Below are positions 1-7,209 of a DNA stretch of 64,000 nucleotides, one piece after another. The notes under the pieces are model-generated. The model saw only the letters and a program-made list of their open reading frames with translations. It had not been told where the DNA came from and did no database searches. The stretch covers positions 173,852-237,851 of the forward strand of contig NZ_CANLBS010000012.1 of NCBI RefSeq assembly GCF_947488945.1. The letters are read 5' to 3'. The first letter of the stretch is position 1, and each line of letters begins with the position of its first letter. This stretch comes from an uncultured Streptomyces sp. Lineage in GTDB: Bacteria > Actinomycetota > Actinomycetes > Streptomycetales > Streptomycetaceae. Position numbers and translations under genes: made by a program.

Positions 1-594
1 TGCCGGGAGAAGGCCTACCTGGAACGCGTTCTCGACACCTTCGAGCTGCGCCATCCCCAGATCCGCGTCGTGCGGATGCGCCCCGGCTTCCTCTTCAAGA
101 AGGAGGCGGCCCCCGAACAGCGCCGCATCTTCGCCGGAAAGTTCTTCCCCGGCCCTCTCATCAGGCCCGGCCTGCTGCCGTACGTCCCCGACCTGGACGG
201 GCTGCGCTTCCAGATCCTGCACACCGACGACGCGGCCCGCGCCTACCTCCTGGCGGTGCGCGAGGACGTGCGCGGCCCCTTCAACCTGGCCGCCGGACCG
301 GTCGTCGACCCCCGGCTGCTGGGGGAGAAGCTCGGCGCGAAGGTGGTCCGGGTCCCCGTGGCGGTGGTGCGCACCGCGCTGGCCACCGCCTGGCGCGCCC
401 GTGCGGTGCCCGCCTCCCCGCACCTGTTCGACGCGGTGCTGCGCCTGCCGCTGATGGACTGCTCGCGGGCGCACGACGTCCTCGGCTGGCGGCCGGAGAA
501 GACCTCCGAGGAGGCGCTGGACGCCTTCCTCTCCGGCGTGCGCGACGGAGACGGCGAGCAGACCGCCCCGCTCGCCGGGCGGCGCGTGGGATGA
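1..594 (+). CDS. NAD-dependent epimerase/dehydratase family protein (extended SDR), 5' end cut by the window
   Basis: The frame is open from the first base, so the gene begins outside the window; 197 residues remain. The first residues are CREKA. In extended SDRs this follows the catalytic Tyr of YxxxK, so Lys is visible here and Tyr lies just upstream. The segment VRMRPGFLF and the later HTDDAARAYLLAV are the usual substrate-domain landmarks of NAD(P)-dependent nucleoside-sugar or sterol-type epimerase/dehydratases. The Rossmann N-terminus (GxxGxxG) is not in view. The substrate cannot be told from the C-terminal half. A very strong hairpin follows at 693-732. Family assignment is secure; the reaction is not. 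Confidence 0.8.
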   Translation, partial: CREKAYLERVLDTFELRHPQIRVVRMRPGFLFKKEAAPEQRRIFAGKFFPGPLIRPGLLPYVPDLDGLRFQILHTDDAARAYLLAVREDVRGPFNLAAGPVVDPRLLGEKLGAKVVRVPVAVVRTALATAWRARAVPASPHLFDAVLRLPLMDCSRAHDVLGWRPEKTSEEALDAFLSGVRDGDGEQTAPLAGRRVG

Positions 595-692
595 CGGCGA
601 TCGCCCCGAAGGGCGGGTGCGGCACGCGGGTGCGGGCAGTCCGGCGGGTCACCGTCCCCGCCTGATCCGCCGCCCCCTCCCAGGCGCACGAA

Positions 693-732
693 CGGCCCCT
701 GCCGCCCCGCGTGCGCGGGGCGGCAGGGGCCG
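693..732. terminator. Bidirectional hairpin terminator between convergent genes
   Basis: Perfect 18-bp arms (693-710 and 715-732) surround a 4-nt loop (GTGC). It lies between the stop of the SDR gene and the stop of the convergent DUF5709-type gene, so it can end transcription from both sides. There is no U-tract, as is usual in high-GC actinomycetes. Confidence 0.8.
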
Positions 733-752
733 GAGGGGGCGCGGGGCGGGGG

Positions 753-1220
753 TCAGGTCCCGGTGCCGTCGTCCTCCACCAGGTGCACCGCCGCCTCCTC
801 GGCCGACGCCGCGCCGCCGTCGATGCCGACGTCGTGGGCCACCACGTCGTTGGCGCGGCCGGGCTCCGAGCGGTCCTGGGCCAGCCGTCCGGCCCGCGGG
901 CCGTCGGACACCACGTCGTCCTCCGGCTCCCCGTCGCCGTCGGTCAGATCGCCGATGCCGTCCCCCGGGACCGGCTCGACGTCCGGGGTCTCCTGCGCGA
1001 GGCGCTGGTCGAGGCTCTCGCCCTCCCGCTCCTCCGCGCCCGTGGTGCCGTACTTCTCCACGCCGAGCGGCTTCTCCGGCGGGGAGTAGCCCTCTTCCAT
1101 CTGGTCGTCCAGGTCCCGTTCGTCCAGGACGTTCTCCAGGTCGAGGTCGTCCGTCGGAGGGTTCTGCGAATCGTCGCCGGTGGGCTGGTAGACGTCGTCA
1201 CCTCGTGCGTCGTCGGACAT
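753..1220 (-). CDS. DUF5709-type small acidic hypothetical protein
   Basis: 155 residues, dominated by Asp, Glu and Gly, with no signal peptide or membrane segment. The motif LDLENVLDERDLDDQMEEGY followed by SPPEKPLGVEKYGTT is characteristic of the actinobacterial DUF5709 family as I remember it. Family members are soluble, probably disordered proteins of unknown function. The ATG at 1220 follows AAAGGAGC, a good ribosome site. It lies 32 bp downstream of the P450 gene on the same strand and may be co-transcribed with it. No function can be proposed from the sequence. Confidence 0.75.
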   Translation of the reverse strand: MSDDARGDDVYQPTGDDSQNPPTDDLDLENVLDERDLDDQMEEGYSPPEKPLGVEKYGTTGAEEREGESLDQRLAQETPDVEPVPGDGIGDLTDGDGEPEDDVVSDGPRAGRLAQDRSEPGRANDVVAHDVGIDGGAASAEEAAVHLVEDDGTGT

Positions 1221-1252
1221 GTGCGGCTCCTTTCCGTGCGGGCCGGTCGGGG

Positions 1253-2479
1253 TCAGTGGACGTCCGTGACGACGAAACCGCTGCGCGGCGCCGTCGGGAC
1301 GCGGTTCAGGGGGATGCGGAGGTCCTGTTCCACCACCTCGTAGGAGAGGCGGGCGAGCAGGGTCGAGAGGGTGGCGAGGACGGTGAGCGTCACGTCCTCG
1401 CCGGGGCACCGGTGGCCGGCCGCCGGATCGCCGCCGCCCTGGGGGACCAGGTCGTCGCGCCCGACCGGCGTGTCCAGGAACCGGGACGGATCGAAGGCGT
1501 ACGGCCGGGGCCACAGCTCCGGGTCGTGGTTGTGCCCGTACAGATCGAGCAGGACGAGGGTGCCCTCGGGGACCGGGCGGCCGAGCCACTGGAGGTCCCG
1601 GGCCGCCAGCCCGCCGACGAACGGGGCGAACGGATAGAAGCGCCGCACCTCCTGGGAGAAGGCCGTCGCGTACGCCGGATCGTCCGGGTTCATCAGCGCG
1701 GCGCGGTGCTCCGGCCACCGGTGCAGGGCGTGCGCGGCGAACGTCGCGAACCAGGTCACCGCCACGGTCGGGCGCAGGATGTTGAGCACCTCGACCGCCG
1801 CCGTGTGCGTCGGCAGCGGGGATCCGTCGGCGTCCCGGTGCCCGGTCACCGTCCGGAACGGGGAGTCGTCGGCCGCTCCGGGGCCGGCCGCCCGCTGCCG
1901 CTCCCGCTCCACCAGGGACGCGATGCGCTCCTCCTGGCGGCGGCGGGCGGCCCGCGCCCGGAAGTGCCGCGGTCCCGCCGATGCGAAGCCGTCCACCATC
2001 GCCACCAGGTCCCGGGCGACCGGCGCCGCCTCGCCCTCGGCGAGCGGTACGCCGGCCCAGGTGTGGACGGCGCGCGTCAGCACCAGGGCGAACGCGTCGA
2101 ACAGCGTCACCTCCCGCTGCCCGGACCACTCGGTCCTGGCGCGGTCCCACTCCCGTGCCACCTCGTCGGCGAGCGCACGCACCCGCACCGGGTCGGTGAG
2201 CAGGCCGAGGAACATCGCCTTGCGGACCCGGTGCGCGTCGCCGTCGAGCGTGTGCACGGCACCCCGGCCGAAGAGCGTGTCGACGACCGGCTCCGGCAAC
2301 GCGGCGCGGCGGTGCACGTGGTCCTCGTCGTAGAAGAACCTCACCGCCTCGGGGCCGTGCAGGGCGATCGCCGGTTTCCCGAGCAGCCGGGTGCGCAGGG
2401 GCTCGCCGCCGTTGCGCCGACGGGCGTCCGGCAGCCAGGCGTATCCCTTCAACAGCAGGGGGAGGGTGCTCTCTGCCAT
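1253..2479 (-). CDS. CYP152-type cytochrome P450 (H2O2-dependent fatty-acid peroxygenase/decarboxylase)
   Basis: 408 residues, close to the family size. CYP152 enzymes use hydrogen peroxide directly to hydroxylate fatty acids at the alpha or beta position, or to decarboxylate them to terminal alkenes. Key features are visible. The I-helix reads ILRPTVAVTWF, with Arg236-Pro237 replacing the usual acid-alcohol pair; this Arg binds the substrate carboxylate. EVRRFYPF is the helix K region and GHRCPGED carries the haem thiolate Cys358. In the GRGAVHTLDG segment residue 76 is His, as at position 85 of the alkene-forming OleT, where most hydroxylating members have Gln. The start is ATG 2479 with GGAG about 9 nt upstream. 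It is divergent from the HxlR regulator at 2714. Confidence 0.88.
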   Translation of the reverse strand: MAESTLPLLLKGYAWLPDARRRNGGEPLRTRLLGKPAIALHGPEAVRFFYDEDHVHRRAALPEPVVDTLFGRGAVHTLDGDAHRVRKAMFLGLLTDPVRVRALADEVAREWDRARTEWSGQREVTLFDAFALVLTRAVHTWAGVPLAEGEAAPVARDLVAMVDGFASAGPRHFRARAARRRQEERIASLVERERQRAAGPGAADDSPFRTVTGHRDADGSPLPTHTAAVEVLNILRPTVAVTWFATFAAHALHRWPEHRAALMNPDDPAYATAFSQEVRRFYPFAPFVGGLAARDLQWLGRPVPEGTLVLLDLYGHNHDPELWPRPYAFDPSRFLDTPVGRDDLVPQGGGDPAAGHRCPGEDVTLTVLATLSTLLARLSYEVVEQDLRIPLNRVPTAPRSGFVVTDVH

Positions 2480-2697
2480 GTGTACGGTCTCCGGTCGGTA
2501 TGGGTGGGTGGGGCGCCGGGGGCGCCGGGGCGACCACGCGGCTGACCGGTCGCAACGATCCTCCACGCGGAGCGAGGGGACCGCGAGTCGGCGCCGGCCT
2601 CCCCGGACTGCGCGGCTACCCCCCGCGGTGTGGTCCACACGTCGCCACGGAGAGAGTTACGCACTTTCGTTCCGACAGTGCCTTCGGTGGGTTCGTC

Positions 2698-2713
2698 CGG
2701 TTAACCTGGGGTC
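2698..2713 (+). promoter_or_regulatory. Putative leaderless promoter of the HxlR regulator gene
   Basis: TAACCT at 2702-2707 has the TANNNT form of an actinobacterial -10 element and lies 6 nt before the ATG at 2714, so transcription should begin at or next to the start codon. No ribosome site is present. The -10 overlaps an 8-bp palindrome GGTTAACC, a possible autoregulatory site. The -35 element is poor. Confidence 0.45.
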
Positions 2714-3169
2714 ATGGGGATCACGAATGAGCCGCCGGTGTCCGAGCCGCCCGCCGACGGGACCGGTCCGACCCGCGCCGCGGAGGAGACGTACGGCCTG
2801 ACCGCCCTCGTCTTCGACGTGTTCGAGCGCGACTGCCCGTCACGCTCCGTGCTGGAGCACGCCACCGGTCGCTGGGGCAGCCTGGTGCTGGCCGGCCTGC
2901 ACCAGGGACCGGCGAGGTTCAACGCGCTGCGCCGCAAGGTGGACGGGGTGAGCGAGAAGATGCTCTCCCAGACCCTGCACGCGCTGGAGCGGGACGGGCT
3001 GGTCACCCGCGAGGTCCGTTCCAGCATCCCTCCGCACGTCGAGTACGCGCTCACCGACCTCGGGACGGCCACCGCCGCCAGGCTGGTGGACCTGATCCTC
3101 TTCCTCGAAGCCGCCATGCCCGACGTGCTGGCCGCGCGCAGCGCCTACGAGTCCCGCGGCGACCACTGA
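2714..3169 (+). CDS. HxlR-family winged-helix transcriptional regulator
   Basis: 151 residues. The segment CPSRSVLEHATGRWGSLVLA is the HxlR hallmark. It is followed by the recognition helix (NALRRKVDGVSEKMLSQTL) and the wing RDGLVTREVRSSIPPHVEY, ending in LTDLG. HxlR proteins are dimeric DNA-binding regulators, often responding to reactive electrophiles or redox stress. The gene is divergent from the peroxide-using CYP152 P450, with 234 bp between the starts. That makes the P450 its natural candidate target, which is inference. The start at 2714 is supported by a -10-like TAACCT just upstream (leaderless). Confidence 0.88.
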   Translation: MGITNEPPVSEPPADGTGPTRAAEETYGLTALVFDVFERDCPSRSVLEHATGRWGSLVLAGLHQGPARFNALRRKVDGVSEKMLSQTLHALERDGLVTREVRSSIPPHVEYALTDLGTATAARLVDLILFLEAAMPDVLAARSAYESRGDH

Positions 3170-3199
3170 CGGCCTCCGGGGCGACGGGAGGCCTCCGCC

Positions 3200-3757
3200 T
3201 CAGGGTGTTCCGCGTACCGCCGAGGCCGCCGCCACCTGCCGCAGGGTGCGCCCGGTCCTGGCCGAGCGGGCGTGGTGCGGGTCCGGCGAACCCGGCCGGT
3301 CCCTGACCTCCAGGCCGTCCTTGGCCTTGATCAGCAGCCAGGCCTCCTTGCCGGGACCCTCGCCGCCCGCCCGGAAGCGGATGAGCGCGAACTCCCCCCG
3401 GAGCTTGGTCCCGTGCAGCCGGAACGTGGCGTGCCCCCGGGCCAGGGACTCGGTGAACGGCACCGGCCGGCCGGCCTTGTCGTGGCCGAGCGGGGTGTAG
3501 GTGCCCTGGTCCCACACGATCACCGTGCCGCTGCCGTACTGGCCGGCCGGAATGACCCCCTCGAACTCCCGGTACCCCAGCTCATGGTCCTCGGTGGGCA
3601 CGGCGAGCCGGCGGTCGCGCGGATCGTCCGAGGGGCCGTTGGGCACCGCCCACGACTTCAGCACGCCGTCGACCTCCAGCCGGAAGTCGAAGTGCATCCG
3701 GCGGGCGTCGTGGATCTGCACGACGAAGCGGGGGGACGGTTCGGACTCGTCCGCCAT
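3200..3757 (-). CDS. Stand-alone DNA 3'-phosphoesterase (LigD PE-domain protein)
   Basis: 185 residues, consisting of just the PE domain that in LigD precedes the ligase and polymerase domains. PE enzymes remove 3'-phosphates and 3'-ribonucleotides from DNA ends during non-homologous end joining. The metal-binding set is visible: His16, His22, Asp24 and Arg26 in HDARRMHFDFRLE, and His58 in PTEDHELGYREFEG. Next come IPAGQYGSGTVIVWD and TFRLHGTKLRGEFALIR, standard PE core strands. The start ATG 3757 has a GGAGGGAG ribosome site. No ligase or Ku gene is next to it, so partners must lie elsewhere. The gene is flanked by HxlR and an aldo/keto reductase, with no obvious operon. Confidence 0.88.
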   Translation of the reverse strand: MADESEPSPRFVVQIHDARRMHFDFRLEVDGVLKSWAVPNGPSDDPRDRRLAVPTEDHELGYREFEGVIPAGQYGSGTVIVWDQGTYTPLGHDKAGRPVPFTESLARGHATFRLHGTKLRGEFALIRFRAGGEGPGKEAWLLIKAKDGLEVRDRPGSPDPHHARSARTGRTLRQVAAASAVRGTP

Positions 3758-3880
3758 GCCGGGCTCCCTCCGTCGGGCGGCGGGTCGCGTGCCCGGCCGC
3801 TCCTTCCACTGTGCCGCCGGATTCGGGCACCCGCACGACAGAACCCGCCTACCCCCGCGGGGCCCCTCGCAGACAGCGCC

Positions 3881-3892
3881 TAGCATGATCCC
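3881..3892 (+). promoter_or_regulatory. Putative leaderless -10 element of the aldo/keto reductase gene
   Basis: TAGCAT at 3881-3886 is followed by 6 nt and then the ATG at 3893. This spacing places the transcription start on the start codon; there is no purine-rich ribosome site. Confidence 0.45.
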
Positions 3893-4876
3893 ATGGAACA
3901 GCGCACTCTTGGCAGGACCGGCCGTGACGTATCGGTCGTGGGACAGGGCACCTGGCAACTCGGCGCCGACTGGGGCGAGGTCGGCGAGAAGGAGGCCACC
4001 GGGGTCCTGGACGCCGCCGTGGAGTCCGGCGTCACCTTCTTCGACACCGCCGACGTGTACGGGGACGGGCGCAGCGAGCAGTTGATCGGCCGCTACCTCG
4101 CGGCACGCCCCGACGCGGACGTCTTCGTCGCCACCAAGATGGGCCGCCGGGCCGAGCAGCTCCCGGAGAACTACGTTCTGGACAACTTCCGTACCTGGAA
4201 CGACCGTTCGCGGGCCAACCTCGGCGTCGACACCCTCGACCTCGTGCAACTGCACTGCCCGCCGAGCGCCGTCCTCTCCTCCGACGAGGTGTACGACGCG
4301 CTGGACACCCTGGTCGAGGAGGGGCGGATCGCCGCGTACGGGGTGAGCGTGGAGACCTGCGCCGAGGCGCTCACCGCACTCGCCCGGCCGGGGGTGGCGA
4401 GCATCCAGATCATCCTGAACCCGTTCCGTCTCAAGCCGCTCGACGAGGTGCTGCCGCAGGCCGCGAAGGCCGGGGTCGGCATCATCGCCCGGGTGCCGCT
4501 CGCCTCCGGTCTGCTCTCCGGCCGCTACACCGCGGACACCGTCTTCGCCCCCGACGACCACCGGACCTTCAACCGGCACGGCGAGGCGTTCGACCAGGGG
4601 GAGACCTTCTCCGGCGTCGACTACGCGACCGGGGTGGCCGCCGCCGCGGAGTTCGCCGCGCTCGCCCCCGAGGGCGCCACGCCCGCGCAGACCGCGCTCC
4701 GCTGGATCGTCCAGCAGCCCGGCGTCACCACCGTCATCCCCGGCGCGCGCTCCGTGGACCAGGCCCGTGCCAACGCGGGCGCCGCCGCCCTCGCGCCGCT
4801 CCCGGACACCACGCTGGACGCGGTGCGCGAGTTGTACGACCGGCGCTTCCGCACCTCGGTCCACGACCGCTGGTAG
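3893..4876 (+). CDS. Aldo/keto reductase
   Basis: 327 residues, the usual length for this NADPH-dependent (alpha/beta)8-barrel family. The catalytic tetrad can be placed: Asp51 and Tyr56 in FFDTADVYGDGRSE, Lys82 in VATKMGRR, and His in LVQLHCPP. The C-terminal nucleotide-binding segment TTVIPGARSVDQARAN is also typical. It resembles the family that includes YajO/Tas-like proteins and potassium-channel beta-like reductases. The physiological carbonyl substrate cannot be predicted. The gene is convergent with the kinase gene, with only 27 bp between stops. Confidence 0.88.
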   Translation: MEQRTLGRTGRDVSVVGQGTWQLGADWGEVGEKEATGVLDAAVESGVTFFDTADVYGDGRSEQLIGRYLAARPDADVFVATKMGRRAEQLPENYVLDNFRTWNDRSRANLGVDTLDLVQLHCPPSAVLSSDEVYDALDTLVEEGRIAAYGVSVETCAEALTALARPGVASIQIILNPFRLKPLDEVLPQAAKAGVGIIARVPLASGLLSGRYTADTVFAPDDHRTFNRHGEAFDQGETFSGVDYATGVAAAAEFAALAPEGATPAQTALRWIVQQPGVTTVIPGARSVDQARANAGAAALAPLPDTTLDAVRELYDRRFRTSVHDRW

Positions 4877-4903
4877 CCGCCCGGCCCGGCGCGGCGGCGG
4901 CCG

Positions 4904-6328
4904 TCAGTCGTCGCCGCCGTCCGGGCCGTTCCCGCCCGGGCCTTCGTCGTCCCCGGAGTCCAGCTCGTCGCCGGAGTCCTGGTCCGAGGGCGGAACACCG
5001 TCCTGCTGCCCCCCGGACACGGCCGGGGCGGGGGAGCCCTCGGTCTGCGGTTCCACGCCCTGCGAGGTCTCGGTGCCCGGCGTCTCGGATTTCTGGGCGT
5101 CCGAGTCCGGTGCGAAGATCACACTGCCCAGGTAGACGGCCACCACGAACGCGATCGAGCCGGCCACCGCGCTGGCCACCCTCGGCCGCCGTCTGATCGC
5201 CTCGCCCGCGGTGCGCCGCCGGGCAGCACCGGACGCTCCCGCGGCGGTGGCGCCGCGGCCGGTGCCACCGCCCGTTCCGTGCGCGGAGCCGGTGCTCCGG
5301 CCGGTCCCGGCGTTGCGCGCGGTGGCACGGACCGCCGCGCGCGAGGCGGGCGGGGCGGCCCGCCGTCTGCCACCGCCCCCCGAGGCCGGCAGCCGGTACG
5401 TCGCCTTGCCCCCGGCCTCCGAGCCGGGCCGCGCCCCCGGCGCCGCCTGCGGCATCGGCTCCGGCCGCCCCCGCCACGCCTCGGTGCGGAACCAGTCGGC
5501 GACCTGCTGGGCCGTCGGCCGGTCCTCGGGCTTCTTGGCGAGCAGCCCCAGCAGGTACGCGTCGAACGCGGGGGAGATGGCGACCCCCTGGTCGCGCAGC
5601 GGTACCGGCGCCGCGTCGACGTGCATGTACAGCGTCGCGGTGGCGGTGTCCGAGCGGAACGGCGGCTTTCCCAGCAGCAGTTGGTAGATCACGCAGCCCA
5701 GGGAGTAGATGTCCGAGTCCGCGCCCGCGGTGCGGCCGAGGGCCCGCTCCGGGGCCAGATAGAGGCTCGTGCCGACGATCTGGCCGGCCGTCGTGAGCGC
5801 CGTCGACGGATCGTCCACGAACTGGGCTATCCCGAAGTCGGCGATCTTCACCGAGCCGTTGGCGTCCAGCATCAGGTTGCCTGGTTTGATGTCCCGGTGC
5901 ACGACGCCCTGGCGGTGTGCGGCGGCCAGACCGGCCGCCGCCTCGCCCGCGATCCGGGCCACTTGCTCCGGGTGCACCGACTCCTGGGAGTTCAGCAGGT
6001 CGCCGAGGCTGCGTCCCTCGACCAGCTCCATCACCAGATAGAGCCGGTCCTCCCACGTGCCGAAGTCGAAGACGGCCACCAGTTGCGGATGGCTCAGCCG
6101 TGCGGCGGTCTGGGCCTCCAGCCGGAACCGGGCGGTCGACGAGGAGTCGGCCCGGTCCCCCAGCAGCAGCTTCACGGCGACATCCCGGCCCAGGACCTCG
6201 TCCGTGGCCCGCCACACCTCGCCCATGCCGCCACGGCCGATGGGGGACACCAACCGGTACCGATCAGCTACCAGCACCTGTACACCAATCTCGAATTGTG
6301 GCTCGTTGTGACAGCCGGGACGGCTCAC
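4904..6328 (-). CDS. Membrane-anchored Ser/Thr protein kinase (PknB-type)
   Basis: 474 residues from a GTG. The kinase domain spans roughly residues 25-285: glycine loop IGRGGMGEVW, ATP lysine AVKLLL (Lys53), catalytic loop HRDIKPGNLM (Asp146), DFG at 164-166 and LAPE. A Ser/Thr/Ala/Arg-rich linker follows, then one membrane helix (about 383-405, GSIAFVVAVYLGSVIF) and a short Asp/Ser/Gly-rich outer tail. It carries no PASTA repeats, so it is not a canonical PknB sensor of cell-wall fragments. The true start may be a GTG a few codons downstream, nearer VLVADRYRL, because no good ribosome site precedes 6328. Confidence 0.87.
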   Translation of the reverse strand: MSRPGCHNEPQFEIGVQVLVADRYRLVSPIGRGGMGEVWRATDEVLGRDVAVKLLLGDRADSSSTARFRLEAQTAARLSHPQLVAVFDFGTWEDRLYLVMELVEGRSLGDLLNSQESVHPEQVARIAGEAAAGLAAAHRQGVVHRDIKPGNLMLDANGSVKIADFGIAQFVDDPSTALTTAGQIVGTSLYLAPERALGRTAGADSDIYSLGCVIYQLLLGKPPFRSDTATATLYMHVDAAPVPLRDQGVAISPAFDAYLLGLLAKKPEDRPTAQQVADWFRTEAWRGRPEPMPQAAPGARPGSEAGGKATYRLPASGGGGRRRAAPPASRAAVRATARNAGTGRSTGSAHGTGGGTGRGATAAGASGAARRRTAGEAIRRRPRVASAVAGSIAFVVAVYLGSVIFAPDSDAQKSETPGTETSQGVEPQTEGSPAPAVSGGQQDGVPPSDQDSGDELDSGDDEGPGGNGPDGGDD

Positions 6329-6487
6329 CGGTCGGACTCACGAGGAGCGAACAGGGCGGGACGCGCGGCGATGATCAGGATATCGGTCCGGTGGGAGCGA
6401 GGTGCCCACGGACGGCCTACTCATCGGTTCGTCACGCTTTCTGACCCCGCGTCGGCGCCGTCCCCGTCCGCCCCGCGCGGCACCGCC

Positions 6488-6970
6488 TCAGCCGCGCGTC
6501 GCCGCCGCCCGCGCCAGCGACTCCACCAGGGGCAGCACCCGGTGCGGGACCCGCTGCCGCAGAGCCACCTCGGTGCTGGTGCGCACCACCCCCGGCAACT
6601 GGATCAGCCGCTGGATCACGTCCTCCAGGTGCCCGTTGTCGCGGGCCACCACCCGCGTCAGCAGGTCGCCGCCGCCGGTGGTCGAGAACGCCTCGATGAT
6701 CTCCGGCACCTCCGCGAGCGCGTCCCCCACCTCGTCCAGATGCCCCTGGGTGACCTCCAGGTGCACGAAGGCCAGCACCGGATGTCCGAGCGCGGCGGGG
6801 GACAGCACGGGGCCCGTCCCGGTGATCACCCCGTCCCGCTCCAGCCGGTCGAGCCGCGCCTGCAGCGTCCCCCGCGCGATGCCGAGCACCCGGGCGTACT
6901 CCCGCACGCTGGTGCGCGGCTGCTCGATGAGCAGCCGCAGGATGCGGGTGTCGAGGGCGTCCACCGCCAT
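6488..6970 (-). CDS. Lrp/AsnC-family transcriptional regulator
   Basis: 160 residues. The N-terminal HTH (LDTRILRLLIEQPRTSVREYARVLGI then ARGTLQARLDRLERDGVI) is followed by a RAM ligand-binding domain (VLAFVHLEV, the GGGDLLTRVVARD segment, and GVVRTSTEVALRQRVPHR). These proteins form octamers that sense amino acids or related metabolites. The start is ATG 6970. An inverted repeat lies about 50 bp upstream at 7019-7049 and probably serves autoregulation. There is no adjacent transport or catabolic gene on the same strand to suggest the effector. Confidence 0.9.
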   Translation of the reverse strand: MAVDALDTRILRLLIEQPRTSVREYARVLGIARGTLQARLDRLERDGVITGTGPVLSPAALGHPVLAFVHLEVTQGHLDEVGDALAEVPEIIEAFSTTGGGDLLTRVVARDNGHLEDVIQRLIQLPGVVRTSTEVALRQRVPHRVLPLVESLARAAATRG

Positions 6971-7018
6971 GGGCCGTGCCTCCTGATGGGGGAGCGGGGA
7001 GCGTCCCCGCAGGACAGA

Positions 7019-7049
7019 TGGTCCGGTGGATTGTCCCATGTACGGACCA
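7019..7049 (-). promoter_or_regulatory. Inverted repeat upstream of the AsnC-type gene (probable autoregulatory site)
   Basis: TGGTCCG (7019-7025) and CGGACCA (7043-7049) are perfect 7-bp arms, 17 bp apart. This layout is typical of Lrp/AsnC binding sites. It lies 49-79 bp before the start of the Lrp/AsnC gene. Confidence 0.5.
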
Positions 7050-7088
7050 ATGGCCCGGCCGGTGCGGGGCGACCCGAGCACGCCGGAA

Positions 7089-7122
7089 CGCCGGCCGGGC
7101 TGTGGTTCCAGCCCGGCCGGCG
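7089..7122 (-). terminator. Hairpin terminator downstream of the discoidin/beta-helix gene
   Basis: Perfect 14-bp arms (7089-7102 and 7109-7122) enclose a 6-nt loop. The hairpin lies about 90 bp beyond the stop codon at 7210 of the minus-strand secreted protein gene. Confidence 0.65.
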
Positions 7123-7209
7123 TCGGTGTCGTGGTGCGTGGTGCGTTCCGCGTGGCGGACCGGGGGCCTCCGTCGCGGCGGGGCCCCCGGTGTCGCGGGT
7201 GGGGCGTGT

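Noticed and set aside
617..2545. Long plus-strand frame opposite the P450 and DUF5709 genes
   Set aside because: It is the antisense shadow of two well-supported minus-strand genes, rich in Arg/Gly/Pro with no homology.
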